Below are positions 9,013-19,964 of a DNA stretch of 64,000 nt, piece by piece (the stretch's first letter is position 1; each line of letters starts with the position of its first letter). A model generated the notes under the pieces. That model was not told the origin of the DNA. It saw only the letters and a program-made list of their open reading frames with translations, and ran no database searches. The translations under genes and the position numbers were made by a program. The stretch is from Viola odorata (taxonomy: Eukaryota > Streptophyta > Magnoliopsida > Malpighiales > Violaceae), in NCBI GenBank assembly GCA_963691705.1, contig OY829543.1:32573523-32637522 (forward strand). Direction: 5' to 3'.

Positions 9013-11454
9013 ATGCACCGCACGAGATCTCAGACTAGCCCGCAAGAGCCTATAGATCCTGAGATCGAGAGTACAACATGTGTTTTTACTTGCGAGACCT
9101 TTCTGCGGCTCGAGTGAGAGAGTCGTGGTATCTCTTTCCCTAGCGGTTATTCCTTTATGCTTCCAGAGAGGCATATGAGGCTTTACGATGTCCTGTGGGG
9201 AACTTGTAGGATATTGTATTTTAAGATGTTTCTTTATGGTTTCCGTCTTCCTGTTCATGCTTCAATAGAGGATATACTGTGTCAATGTAAGATTAACCCG
9301 GCGCAGATAACACCCTCATCATGGTGTGGTATCTACGCTTTCATCCGCGCCTACGAAATGAAGAGTATTCTTGCCCCTTTTATCAATTTGTTTCATAAAT
9401 TCTTCAGCCTCACTTGTCGGAATGGTCTAGTGAGCGTTATTCCAAGGTGGAATGACGCATACGCCTAGTCTTTCTGGCAAAATTTTCGAGGGTTTGAGGA
9501 AACCGTTGACGACTGGAAGGGTGGTTTCTTCATCATTGAGTTGCCTTCCCATTTGTGGTGTAGGGGCTTTAACCGGGGCATCACCGATACTGACTGGGTG
9601 AAACCGGTCGTCTTATCTAGAAAGGAGTTGGCTCAGGCTGACGCCTTGTTAGAGATGGAGACACCTTTCTAGATTTGAAACTTTGCTTTGTACATGCCTT
9701 TATCTGAGTGCGCCGTAGGTGAGTCTTTAAATTCTAGCATTATCGTTCTTCCTTTTCATTTATTGATGTGACTTTTTGCAGGAGGCGTTATCAATCAATC
9801 GTCCAAAGAGGATGACGCTCGTTTGAGGGTCGCGCCTTCTCCCATAGCATCTCCTTCTACGCTTTCCAGAGCTCCACCTGACCGCAGCGTCCCATTAAAG
9901 AAAAGAAGGACTTCAGGGGCGGCCCTTCAAAGAGGACGCATTTCTACTCGCGCTTCTCGCTTTGTGGAGAATTGGCTACCTATTCGGGAGGTAAGGTCTA
10001 GCCTAGGTGCTCCAACAGTCAACACAGAGGTTTTTTCATACGGAGGTGCGAGTGAGGGTGAAGGTGAGGACATGGAGTCTAGCCTTCGTCGGGTTTCTAA
10101 GGCTCAGCGAAGGAGACTTAGGGAAGAGAAGGAAAATCAGGTGACTGAGACTGCCATGCGTCCTCCTTTGCCGCCACTAACGAGTCGTGCTTTCTCTGAT
10201 ATCACCACTTCTTCTGGTATCGCCAAAGATTTTCCTTCGATAAGTATTGTTGTTCCACCACTGACGCCCTCTTCTTCTGCCACCAAGGTTCTTTCGTCGT
10301 CAACTGAGGCTCCTCCAATAACGGAAACCTCCCCCGTTATCGAGGCTCCTGTGGTATCGACGGGAACGCCGTTGACGACAAATTCTTCCCTTGCCGTTGA
10401 GGGCGTACATTCTCCTATCTCTTCTTGTATTCCTGATATAGTGGTGCCAGCTCCAAGCTCGAGCGTACTTCCTGACCCACCAGCGAGGGCTCCTCAGCTG
10501 TTATTTTTTACTTCTATTTCCTGTGTTAGCAATTCTGCCAGTGGTTTCACTCCTTCTATTGTCGCCGATCTTTCCTCTCAAGGGCCTCAGTGGATCCCTT
10601 CTTATCGGTTAGATCTGTCGAACTTTGGAATTGATGGGCTTCTAGGGGTGTCGGACTCGTTATCGCGAGATCAACCGACAACGATCTTAGTGGGTGACAT
10701 ATTTGGTTCGCCTGAAGATAAAGAAAAGTTGTTGCAGCTTCCCCCCGATATTTAACGCGCACGCATTTTAAATGACTCTTTGGCCTGCTTCCGCAAATTT
10801 CATTATTTTACGAAGGTCCATGGTAGCAAGCTTCAGAGTTCGTCTGACTCGGAGGCGTAGTTCGACCGCGCCTTGGCCAAAGTGAAGAAGTTAACGCAGC
10901 TACAGAATCGTACTCAGGCGAAGTTAGATGCCTACCGTGCTGACCTTGCGAGGGAAAAATCCATGGGAAAAGCCAAAGTTGAAGCATTGGAGGCTGAATT
11001 GGTAGCTGCTAACAAGAAGAATTCTCTTCTTCATGAAGAGATATCGGTTCGCGACGTGGATTTAGCAATGGAAAAATCCAAGGGAAAAGTTATCATTGAG
11101 GCTTTGGAGGCGGAACTGGCGGCGGCTGACAAGAGGAACTCTCTTCTTTGTGAAGAGGTATTGATTCGTGACGCGGATTTAGTCAAGCTTCCGTCAAAGA
11201 TCAGCTGGTGGAAGAAAAAAGCCATGTGGGCCTTTACTGCTGGGTTCACGGACTATTATCGCAGTGGGACTTTCGATCCTGCTAAGATAGCCAACTATGC
11301 CTCTGCAAAAATGAGTGAGATTGATGGGAACAAGGAAGGTTTTCTTTCCTCAGAGGAGGAAGAAGTAGGCGACGAAGGTGATACAGAGATGCTCCTGTTA
11401 TCTGATGATTCGGATGTCGCGGGGGACGCGAGGGATTCCACCCGTCCCTGTTGA
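9013..11454 (+). pseudogene. Antisense gene 3 of G2, gypsy-type-transposon (Transposase_28-like) protein with coiled coil
   Basis: One reading frame stays aligned from ATG 9013 to TGA 11452. It is broken by six point stops (9115, 9466, 9670, 9676, 10753, 10858) but by no frameshift. The N-terminal part (PERHMRLYDVLWGTCRI, PSSWCGIYAFIRAYEM, then FWQNFRGFEETVDDWKGG and LPSHLW) resembles the plant putative gypsy-type transposon domain (Pfam Transposase_28). A 63-bp intron with GTGAGT donor and TTTTTGCAG acceptor (9719-9781) keeps the frame and removes one further stop. The middle is Ser/Pro-rich and low in complexity. The last 190 residues (10873-11454) form a coiled coil with two similar KVxxEALEAEL repeats and end in an acidic tail. 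A TATAAATG at 8706 may be its promoter. Function unknown. Confidence 0.72.
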
Positions 11455-11957
11455 TTGTTGTTTCTTTCTTGCTTTGATCATTGTTGCCATTGGCTTTTTA
11501 ATAATAACACCCAAACTTCTTTTTTAAATAATATTAATCTCTGTCGCGTTATCTTCTTCTTTTGCGTTATCTCGGTGACTGTCGACTGAATTAACGCTGC
11601 ATCGCGTTATCTTGATCATCACGTTATTGAGCCTGTCTTGGTTTGAAAATCGATTCCACTTTTCCAGAGCATTTAATGCTTGAGAATCCCTCATTAATGC
11701 AGGAGAAAGGTAATAATGGCTAGACCACACGTGTCAATTCGCAAAGATGCTAAGGGTTGGTGCTCCCTTGGGAATGGTAAAATCGAAGCGTCTTCTCGTT
11801 TCTCTAAAAATGTACTCATTGCTTGTGTCTTTTCCTCCTGACGCTTCCCACAAAATGACTATTTCAGTAGTCATTTTGACTAACCGCTAGGGTTATAAAA
11901 CCCGCCGCATGTTTCGATTCAAGTGTTAACGCATGTTATCCAAACGTGCAGAGATGT
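11455..11957. other. G2 spacer between antisense gene 3 and the integrase end
   Basis: No ORF is supported here. The stretch is AT-rich with scattered GCGTTATC/GTTAACGC words, which recur in the LTRs of this family and between the antisense genes. ATTTAATAATAAC near 11500 may be the poly(A) region of gene 3. CAAAATGACTATTTCAG with TAGTCATTTTGAC near 11852-11881 forms an inverted repeat. Confidence 0.5.
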
Positions 11958-12136
11958 CAGATTCTAGCATGATATAATTTCAAACGAGCTATATTCTAAG
12001 AGTTTGGTAAGGGAGTACCGTCAAGTGTTTCCAAATGGTATGCTCCTTTTCCAATAACGCGGGTAACGCGATATGGGTCGTCCCAGTTTGGACTGAGTTT
12101 CCACATGCGTTGTCTTGCTGCTCTTTAACGTCGTGT
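11958..12136 (-). pseudogene. G2 integrase C-terminus
   Basis: The minus strand reads LSPNWDDPYRVTRVIGKGAY, then HLETLDGTPLPNS, a TAG, and NIARLKLYHARI before a stop at about 11958. This matches the end of Athila/Tat integrase, whose family pattern is NWEGPYRV...GAYRLETLDG...P..WN...L+.YY; the TAG sits at the conserved Trp. It proves that the minus strand is the sense strand of G2. Upstream it is fused directly to LTR sequence at about 12137, so an internal deletion removed everything from PBS to the integrase core. Confidence 0.85.
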
Positions 12137-12319
12137 GTGTTGATGGATAATGTGTGAGACCCCCCCCCCCCACTGATGTTGACCATCCCAGGGTTCATCG
12201 TTATGTGGGGTACGAGGCGGTAGCCATGGAGGCGGACGCCTAGTGGGAGCTACAGTGTTCCGGCCTTAACGCTGGGTATAAGGACAAAAATACCCCTGAA
12301 GTTACGTCTATAGTTATCA
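12137..12319 (-). repeat. 5' LTR of G2, truncated
   Basis: On the minus strand the first 183 bp of the LTR are present: TGATAACTATAGACG, through a GGGATGGTCAACATCAG block that matches GGGATGGTCGACACCAA in the T3 LTR, to about 12137. The remaining half and the PBS were lost in the deletion that joins it to integrase. Confidence 0.75.
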
Positions 12320-12324
12320 GGTAT

Positions 12325-12731
12325 GGTTCGATTTGTGATTATTTTGATGTTACTAACTTAAGGTATTGTGCTGCAGGTATAGGTATGTATTCGAGGATGA
12401 ATCCTTTACAAAAAGGAGGGAATGATGCAAATCCTAGTGTATCGCAAGGAGTGCCTTCACTATTGACAGGACCGATGACTCGCGCGAGGAGCAAGAAGTT
12501 GCAAGGGACGTCATCACATCTCATCTACAGAGAATTCGAGTGCGAGACACTCATTGGTCAAGTGAGCTTGTTCAAGGACGCACAAATTGTGTGTATTGTG
12601 GATTACACCCTATGGCAACCAAGGAAGCGGAAGAGATGACGAGTATGCATTGAGTATGGATTTGTGAGGCTTTCTTGGGCAGATTATGTTGAGCAAGATT
12701 CGAGGATAAATCTTTTCAAAGTGGGAGGGAA
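12325..12731 (+). pseudogene. G1 polyprotein C-terminal tail and PPT
   Basis: The ORF at 12385-12639 contains GNDANPSVSQGVPSLLTGPM and TRARSKKLQ. This motif (GPMTRAR.K.L) closes many plant Ty3/gypsy polyproteins after integrase. The frame runs on from the G1 integrase end once G2 and one GGTAT copy are removed. Further downstream, AAAGTGGGAGGGAA (12718-12731) is the PPT immediately before the 3' LTR. Confidence 0.75.
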
Positions 12732-12844
12732 TGATACGATCCCAGGATGTATCATGCACCTACATGGCCCAACGAATGTACGCAACAAGCAAATGGAGTC
12801 CAATTTGAGATCACAGAGGCTTTATGGAAACATTGATGTGTTAT
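12732..12844 (+). repeat. 3' LTR of G1, left part
   Basis: Begins TGATACGATCCCAGGATG, matching 4460 onward, and stops at the Athila insertion after GTTAT (12840-12844), which is the left TSD copy. The LTR continues at 35710. Confidence 0.9.
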
Positions 12845-12855
12845 TGACGTGCTGT
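12845..12855 (-). repeat. Stub of the Athila 3' LTR
   Basis: Eleven bases, TGACGTGCTGT, equal the first eleven plus-strand bases of the LTR at 34373. Element A inserted here; GCTGT at 12851-12855 would be its TSD copy. The matching right-hand copy and the rest of this LTR are missing. Confidence 0.75.
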
Positions 12856-15800
12856 TGTCGCACCCCATTTTTCGTCGAAAGACGAGTTTAGTTTCAGGAC
12901 GGATGCTAAGCATAAATGGATGCTTCGCATAATGCAATAAAGTCACCACCCTATTTTCTAAGGTTTAGGGAACCTAATCGTCATGGCATAAAAAAGTAAA
13001 AACTAGGGCACATGTGGTCTAAACCAAAGAACGAAGGTTCGAGGTCGTATTATGGACTCGGGAAGGTGTTAGGCACCCGAGTCACATCCTTAAAAAGGTT
13101 ACCGGTTAAAAAGGTGTTTGGAAAATATTTTTGACATGAAAACGAGTAAGTAACCGAAAAGTGTCGTCCGATCCCGTGCACGGAAATGCGCCACTTTTCA
13201 ATCATTTATGGAATAAATGATCGCAAAGTGTCAACCGAAATCCTGTTACGAAGATTGGGCCACCTTCTAGTTGTCCATGAACCCTCAGAGATATTCATCG
13301 CTTTAGTGTTTTGTTATTTCCGATCGGGACTGTAGGGACTGATTAATCATTTCTGGTCGGGACTGATTAATCATTGGTTTTTTACTAAAGCGAGAGCCCT
13401 CTTTATCATCATCGGGCCATGCATGATTAATTAATTACTACGTGATCTTATCATGGATAAAACTAACATCGTACCATTTTAATAAATGCAAATAACCGTG
13501 TGGGATCGAAGCCACTATGCTCATGTATCAATGCAAATGTACAATTAATTTCATGGCATAAAAGCAAGTGATGTAAACACGTAAGCATGTGTGTTCATTT
13601 TATTTTCTAACAATTCTAAATATGATGCATACAATTATGATATGGGTTTTTTAACATTTCTAAACAACATACATATAAGTAATATTTGCACAAAACCTTG
13701 AATAAATAAAAGAGACTTAGAAGGGCGTACTTGCGAGCGAAGACTTAAAGATTACCTACAAATTGAGATCATTAGTACGAGTAAAATAAATATCAAGCAA
13801 TTAAATAAAATCATTTAACAATTAAGAACAATTAAAACAATTAATTAGTTAATTAAAAGCAAGTAAATTAATTAATTGATAACTACATGCAAATGATTAA
13901 TTAACAATTAAAATAAGTAAATTAATTAAATATTACAAACGAGCAAGGGATACAAAATACTTACGGTGGGCCAAAAAATGGGCCTAGTAGTTGGGCTCAA
14001 AACAGCCCAGCATTAGATCTGGTGGGCCAAGCCTTCACTTTTCCCTCCTCCTTCTACTGTTCTTCTTCTTCCTCTAACAAAACTTGCGAGCGAAGATTTA
14101 ATGATTTTTGGTACCTGCGAAATCGATGTTAGTAATCATTCGAAAATAATTAAAACGATAAATAAAAGATAAGCAAATAAACATGCCTTTTTGACTTTCA
14201 ACAAGTAAACAAATAATTAATTAAATATGGTATACAAATTAAATATGGCATACGAGCATGCGATAAAAACGATGTGAAAATAATGCGACTCGAACAAATG
14301 ACAAAAATTTAGTCGGCTGGGCCCGCATGCTGGAAATTAAACAAATTGGGCCAGGGACTATTCCTGGTGCATGACAAAAAAATTAAAACAGGTGGGCTTG
14401 GCCTAGCCAAGGCCCATCAGCCAAATTTTTTAAAACAAATGGGCTTGGATTTCCTTTCTCCTTCCCGTGTGGGCTTGAGCAAAATGCTCAGCCCATCAAC
14501 CAAAATTTCAAACCAAACCAACCTTCTTTATTTCCTTTCCTTCTCTACTGTTCACCTTCTTCTTCCTCAAACCGAACCTGCAACAAGCAATTTCAAAACC
14601 AAACAATAATAAATCCAAATCAAGCAAATCAATTAAATTTAAAACAGCAGCAATTAAATCACCAAGCAAGCAATGAATTGAATTGAAACAACGATAATTA
14701 ATTTCTCCAAGTCAAGCAATTAAACGAAATAGAAACAAACTAATAAAAACAGAGCTTTTTAAATTGAATCAAAATAGGAGGTAATTGGACAAAACAAACC
14801 GCAAGATTATCTTGACATAGAGGCAGAAATTGATTAGCAGAGGTAACAACAGTTAATTGAAAATAAAACTAGAACAATTGATTTAACTTGAAAATAGTGG
14901 CCATTAATTAATCAAAATGCAAGTAATTAAATAAGAGCATGGATAAAAGGGGGGACTAAAGCATGGAATTGGCCCCTCTTACTTCGTTGAAAACGCTTGC
15001 TATTTATAGGCAATCATCCGCGAGTGGACTTAGCGAGCACAGTGCGCCTGAGCGAGAGTGGGGATCACGAAGGAGGGAAGTAAGTCGGTTTGGGCAAGGT
15101 GACGCGGCTCGTTTGATTTGTGTGGCTGGAAATGGATGGAAGCAACGGGAAGGAATGACTAGCGCCTTCTAGAAGCAGTGATAGGGCTTGTTCTCGAAGC
15201 AAATGACGAGGCTTTGAATTGGAGATGGTGCTTGCGGGAAACGAAAAGAGAAGGGATGTAGGCTTTTAATTAGGTGATCGTTGGATGGTTGACTAAGTGA
15301 GCAGTCAACCAATCCAACGGTTGATCAAAAGGAAAGAAAGAAAAATCTTTGGTAATTAATATGGGCTCGATCTATCAGCGCGATGAAACTGGTGAAAATT
15401 TTGAACGAAGGTAACTGCGTTGATGAGAAAAATATGTCGATCAAGATGATGCGAACGAAAATGCGAGCTCAACTCTCTAAACGCAATTATTTTGACAAAG
15501 TGTCAAAAATGTTCGTTCGGGACATAAAAGAGTTTTTACCAAACCGAATATAAATCCGAACGAAGATGACCAAAATGTGCAAAAAATATAAGGAACGAGA
15601 TGATGCGAACAAAAATTCAAACTCAACTCTCTAAACGCATTTATTTTGACAAAGTGTTGAAAAAGCTCGTCCGAGACCTAATAAGACTAAAAAGGTGAAA
15701 AACCAAAATGATAGATAAAAATGAAAGAATACGAAAGGACTCGAGTTGGGCCGAGGGATCATTAACGGTTAGTGAAAAAAAGTGAAAATAAAGCGACTGT

Positions 15801-15881
15801 AGTTGATTAAGCGCGTTAAAATTCGGGTACGCTATTTTGTAGGTGATTGAACGTGCTAGCGTCAAAATTCGGGTATCAACA
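12856..15881 (-). repeat. 3' LTR of element A
   Basis: A 3026-bp LTR: on the minus strand it opens TGTTGATACCCGAATTTTG, the same opening as element B, and closes GGGGTGCGACA. A TATA box (CTATAAATA on the minus strand) lies at 15001-15009. The stretch 13400-14950 is very AT-rich with many AATTAATTAA words. Its first 1.6 kb on the plus strand is repeated at 24467-26046. Confidence 0.9.
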
Positions 15882-15948
15882 GTTTTCCCCCTCTTTACTA
15901 TCTAATCAAAAATACACTGTAACTGAAATTTTTGATAAGCAGTAAAGA
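15882..15948 (-). promoter_or_regulatory. PPT and hairpin of element A
   Basis: On the minus strand the PPT AAAGAGGGGGAAAAC abuts the 3' LTR. Just upstream, TCTTTACT and AGTAAAGA (15941-15948 and 15892-15899) can pair, with ATCAAAAAT/ATTTTTGAT as a second stem inside. Element B has the equivalent structure at 63167-63206. Confidence 0.7.
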
Positions 15949-16009
15949 CGATTGCCCCAAGTTTTTTACCAGGTTTTGAATACATCTCAACTAGTGGAAG
16001 TGGGGGTTT

Positions 16010-16660
16010 ATGCACAAAGTGTAAAAATAGAGTCGCTCAAGGAGGAGTATTTGGTTATGCAGAAAAGTAGTCCCTCAAGGAGGAGATTATGCAGAAAAGT
16101 AGTCGCTCAAGGAGGAGATTGTGCAGAAAAGTAGTCGCTCAAGGAGGAGATTGTGCAGAAAAGTAGTCGCTCAAGGAGGATATTCTGCAAAAAAGTAGTC
16201 GCTCAAGGAGGAGTATTTGGTTATGCAGAAAAGTAGTCGCTCAAGGAGCAGATAATAATTATGCAGAAGAAAAGTAGTCGCTCAAGGAGGAGATAATAGT
16301 TATGCAGAAAAGTAGTCGCTCAAGGAGGAGATTATGCAAAAAAGTAGTCGCTCAAGGAGGAGATAATAATTATGCAGAAAAGTAGTCGCTCAAGGAGGAG
16401 ATTATGCAAAAAAGTAGTCGCTCAGGGAGGAGATAATAATTATGCAGAAAAGTAGTCGCTCAAGGAGGAGATTATGCAGAAAAGTAGTCGCTCAAGGAGG
16501 ATATTATAATTATGCAGAAAAGTAGTCGCTCAAGGAGGAGATTATAATTATGCAGAAAAGTAGTCGTTCAAGGAGGAGATAATAATTATGCAGAAAAGTA
16601 GTCGCTCAATGAGGAGATAATAATTATGCAGAAAAATAGTCGCTCAAGGAGGAGATAAAT
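16010..16660 (-). repeat. Minisatellite, unit 31-37 bp, about 18 copies
   Basis: Units share the core AAAGTAGTCGCTCAAGGAGG followed by AGATTATGCAG or AGATAATAATTATGCAG, giving short and long variants. No spacer-like unique DNA separates the copies. The array lies in the 3' noncoding part of element A. Confidence 0.93.
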
Positions 16661-16724
16661 GCTAGAATTTAAATGATATAAAGGGAAAGCGGGCCATACC
16701 TCGGACTTACCTTGCGAACCGAAA

Positions 16725-17325
16725 TGGAGGGTGGTTTGAACCCACCACATGAACTGAGTTGGAGAGTGGTTGAAAGCCACCGCATTTGATAGATGGGTGA
16801 GTGGTTGAAAGCCACCGCATTGGTGAGTGGTTGGAAGCCACCGCATTGGTGAGTGGTTGGAAGCCACCGCATTGGTGAGTGGTTGGAAGCCACCGCATTG
16901 GTGAGTGGTTGGAAGCCACCGCATTGGCTTGAGCTGGAGAGAGTGGTTGAAAGCCACCGCATTTGGATAGATTGGTGAGTGGTTGGAAGCTACCGCATTG
17001 GTGAGTGGTTGAAAGCCACCGCATAGGTGAGTGGTTGGAAGCCACCGCATTGGTGAGTGGTTGGAAGCCACCGCATTGGCGAGTGGTTGAAAGCCACCAC
17101 ATTCCGCATAGGTGAGTGGTTGAGAGCCACCGCATTGGTGAGTGGTTGAGAGCCACCGCATTGGTGAGTGGTTGGAAGCCACCGCATTGGTGAGTGGTTA
17201 GGAGCCACCGCATTGGTGAGTGGTTGAAAGCCACCGCATTGGTGAGTGGTGGGAAGCCACCGCCTTGGTGAGTGGTGGGAAGCCACCGCCTTAGTGAGTG
17301 GTTGAAAGCCACCGCATTGGTTTGA
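16725..17325 (-). repeat. Minisatellite, unit about 26 bp, about 22 copies
   Basis: The unit is GAAAGCCACCGCATTGGTGA plus GTGGTT, with occasional longer spacers (for example at 16783 and 16927). The array stays open in all three minus-strand frames, giving repetitive peptides that I do not regard as genes. Confidence 0.93.
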
Positions 17326-19399
17326 TTTGACCGTGAGGGAGCGTGATCTGCCGCACGTAGTTGTTTGGGGAGTGGTAACGTACTCTATTCGATGTTGATT
17401 GGATTTTTGACGAAAATCCAAGACAATGATTTCTTTATCGAAGACCCAATTTGTGGTGTGATTCCATCAAAGCGTATCTGTATCTTGCGAATAGGAGAGA
17501 AATAAAACACGAAAGCAGCAATAGATGGGAAAAGAGAGAGCAATGATAATGTGAGAAACAATGTGTATTCCTACATTTAAACATCAGCTTGCCCCTAAGT
17601 CTTTTGTTGGAACAAAAATAACCTCTTTGTTTTTAAGAGAAAATCAAATCAAGTATATTCTTTGAAACATGTTCGTTCAGTTTTCGTTATATAAACATGA
17701 TTGGTACAAGTCTAGATAACGTCTGCATCTTGTTCAGGAAATAACGACCTCCAGAACAAGACTTTCCCATGACACGTAAACATAAGCAATTCTCACTAGA
17801 TATTAGTGTTTGCGCTCGCACTCAGAAACAGGGTTATGTGTTTACACTCCTAAAAATGCAGCAAACATAGCACAAAATCAGATTTGCAATGTCAATCCGA
17901 GTGAATAAACTTCAAATGAAGATGCACATGCATGGGCTTGCTAATAATCGAAAGGACTTCGCGAGGGAGAAACAAAGGAGGAATTTGTAGAAGAAAGGAA
18001 AAGTGTTGTGTTTATTATTATTTTTTGTGTGAAAGGTTTTAATGAGTTTGTGCTCGACGACTAATTGTGATGAGGACAAATTGCGGTAAACGGTGCTTGA
18101 CGATTTGATCGTGGTGAAAGCAAAGTGCACAAATCCTCGAACCTTTGCTCGAGATGTTCCTTCTGGATTGTTTTGAGGGCACTGTGCCCAAGCTCTGTGA
18201 TATTTGCAGGGAATGATCTCCTTTCCTTTTGAGATCATTTTGTTGTTGATGTTTGACAGTTGTTTTTTCTTCTTTGGTATGTACTTGCTTCTTCTGTTGT
18301 TTTGTGTTCCTTGACACTCTGTTTTTGATTTTGAGTATTTTGATCACCTTTTCTCTCTTTTTTTTTCTTCTTTTTTTGCAAGCAAAAAAGTACAATCTCT
18401 TGTTTGGTCTATAATCCTCTCTGTCTTTGGCAGAAGCCTCCAAGTCTTGATTTATTTCGGTCTTCTTCTGACGTTGATTTGTCATCGATCCCCTAAGGGC
18501 TTTCTTGTCATTCCTTTGTTAGATGTATATTTTTCAGCTCCTAGTTTAATGGTCCCAGTTGAGCACTACTCACTTGGTTGGGTGAAGATAGAGGGCTTTT
18601 GGGTAGCGGCCTTCGATTTTCTTCGCCGCTTCTCCGTGTGTTAATGCGAACAGTTAACCTTTGAGGGTTTCCTCTTAGTCCTACTAATTCATTGAAATGA
18701 ATCTTAACATGCTTCTGGCGTTTAGTCAGCCAATTCCGTCAAGCACTTACCTATTTGTGAGGAGTTTAGAAGAAGGTTTTGAAGTGTTTGATAGAGTGGT
18801 ACATGGTGTACAAGGTATGTGTTTCGAGGGCAAAAAAGTTAAAAAATGAAAAATGTGGAAGAAGAGCAAAGCAAAGTTCAATGTCATCTTACTGTTATCC
18901 CATGTCTGATGGTTCATGTACCTTGGATATTATGCAAATCTAACTAGCACTTAGCTTAGCATTTACACTCATGAACGAAACGAGGCGTGAAGGCCCAAAA
19001 TACTCACAGGGATATGTTTGTACCTGCTTACGCCTAAATCATGTCATGGATATAAAAGCTAATAGACGAGACCATGTACGCCATATAATTTCTAATGAAT
19101 GAACAAGTTTATCAACTGTGATAAAGTAATAGACATGTTTGACATAGGGAAGGTTTTGAAAACGTAGGATTTTTGCTCTTCTTTCTGTTTATTTTCCTCT
19201 TTTTTTTTTTGCGAAGCAACATTTTTTTGACAAAAGCTTAGAAAGTTTACAAACATGACGTGCATACACATGTGTATGTACATACTAATATAGGAACGTA
19301 AATTGTGGAAATGTAAAGTGCGGAAATTTAAATTGCGGGAAGTTACATTGCGAAAAATTGTGGAAACGTAAATGACAACTTACCTGATGGTGGGGTGAA
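17326..19399 (-). other. Noncoding 3' region of element A, with two blocks shared with B and Athila
   Basis: No ORF is convincing. On the minus strand 18871-18993 (GCATAATATCCAAGGTACAT, then AGACATGGGATA) and 17700-17945 (CCATGCATGTGCATCTTCAT, then CATGGGAAAGTCTTG) match element B at 60968-61080 and 62066-62305. The weaker matches in the plus-strand Athila fragment are at 32590-32705 and 33510-33740. A purine-rich tract (minus strand, around 18350-18400) lies between the blocks, as in B. Confidence 0.7.
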
Positions 19400-19590
19400 G
19401 TGAGGTAAGTTTGAGATCTGAATGGGAGCACCGCAAAATTAGGACATTGACGCAAAAAGAGATCTGAGCGGGGACACCGCAAAATTCATACATTGATGAA
19501 GAGATGTGATCTGAGCGGGGATACCGCAAGATTCGGACTTTGAGGAAGAGATGTGATCCGAGCGGGGATACCGCAAGATTCGAAATTTGG
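19400..19590 (-). repeat. Short tandem repeat, unit about 45-50 bp, 3-4 copies
   Basis: Units contain GATCTGAGCGGGGACACCGC followed by AAGATTCGGACTTTGA and GAAGAGATGTG, with substitutions. Last clear copy ends near 19585. From 19591 to 19960 I see only unannotatable noncoding sequence. Confidence 0.75.
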
Positions 19591-19964
19591 GTCATCATTT
19601 TTTTTAGAACAAGAGTGCATTAAGTATGTTGATTGGGAATCCCATTGCAGCAATGATTTGTATGTAAGGAGCTCATCAATATGGATTAGCGTGAAGTGTT
19701 TATGTTTCTTATGTTATTCCTTTAGACTTTTATCGTTTGCCCCCAAGTTTGCAAGTCTTGTTGCACCTGAAATGAAGAGAGAGTTAAATAGTAAATTCAT
19801 AGGGAAAAGGTATCCCAAGATGTTAAACTTAAAATTAACAAAAAAAAATAGAAATATTGAAAAGAACACGTGGGTTGCCTCCCACGAAGCACCCTTGTTT
19901 ATAGTCGTAGGCTCGACTTTTGGCGAAGCTTCCTTGCGATCAAAATTGGAGAAAGCGGGGGGTG

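Larger units (their letters stand above)
6662..12319 (-). mobile_element. Tat element G2 (minus strand), internally deleted, with antisense genes
   Basis: The ends read TGATAATATTC on the left and TATAGTTATCA on the right, with TSD GGTAT at 6657-6661 and 12320-12324. By LTR orientation the element runs right to left: truncated 5' LTR (12137-12319), integrase end (11958-12136), spacer, three plus-strand genes (7223-11454), 3' LTR (6662-7024). PBS, gag, protease, RT and most of integrase are gone. Antisense ORFs between pol and the 3' LTR are known in some Tat elements (for example Grande); three are seen here. Confidence 0.85.

Noticed and set aside
5860..12324. A single element from TGATAAC at 5865 to GTTATCA at 12319
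   Set aside because: Flanks ACATG and GGTAT do not match; they instead match 6339-6343 and 6657-6661, splitting the span into a solo LTR and the separate minus-strand element G2.
12845..12855. First reading of the Athila element as plus-strand, because pol at 27657-29570 is on the plus strand
   Set aside because: The PBS at 34349-34369 is in reverse complement next to the LTR and an env-like ORF is on the minus strand, so the element with the TSD is minus-strand and the plus-strand pol is a separate fragment.
16586..17421. Overlapping minus-strand ORFs of 140-200 codons with repeated CGGFQPLT-like peptides
   Set aside because: They are direct translations of the 26-bp minisatellite in each of its frames; no start context or domain supports a gene.
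18039..18485. 148-codon basic minus-strand ORF
   Set aside because: Lies in the noncoding 3' region of element A over a purine tract on the minus strand; no counterpart in element B.
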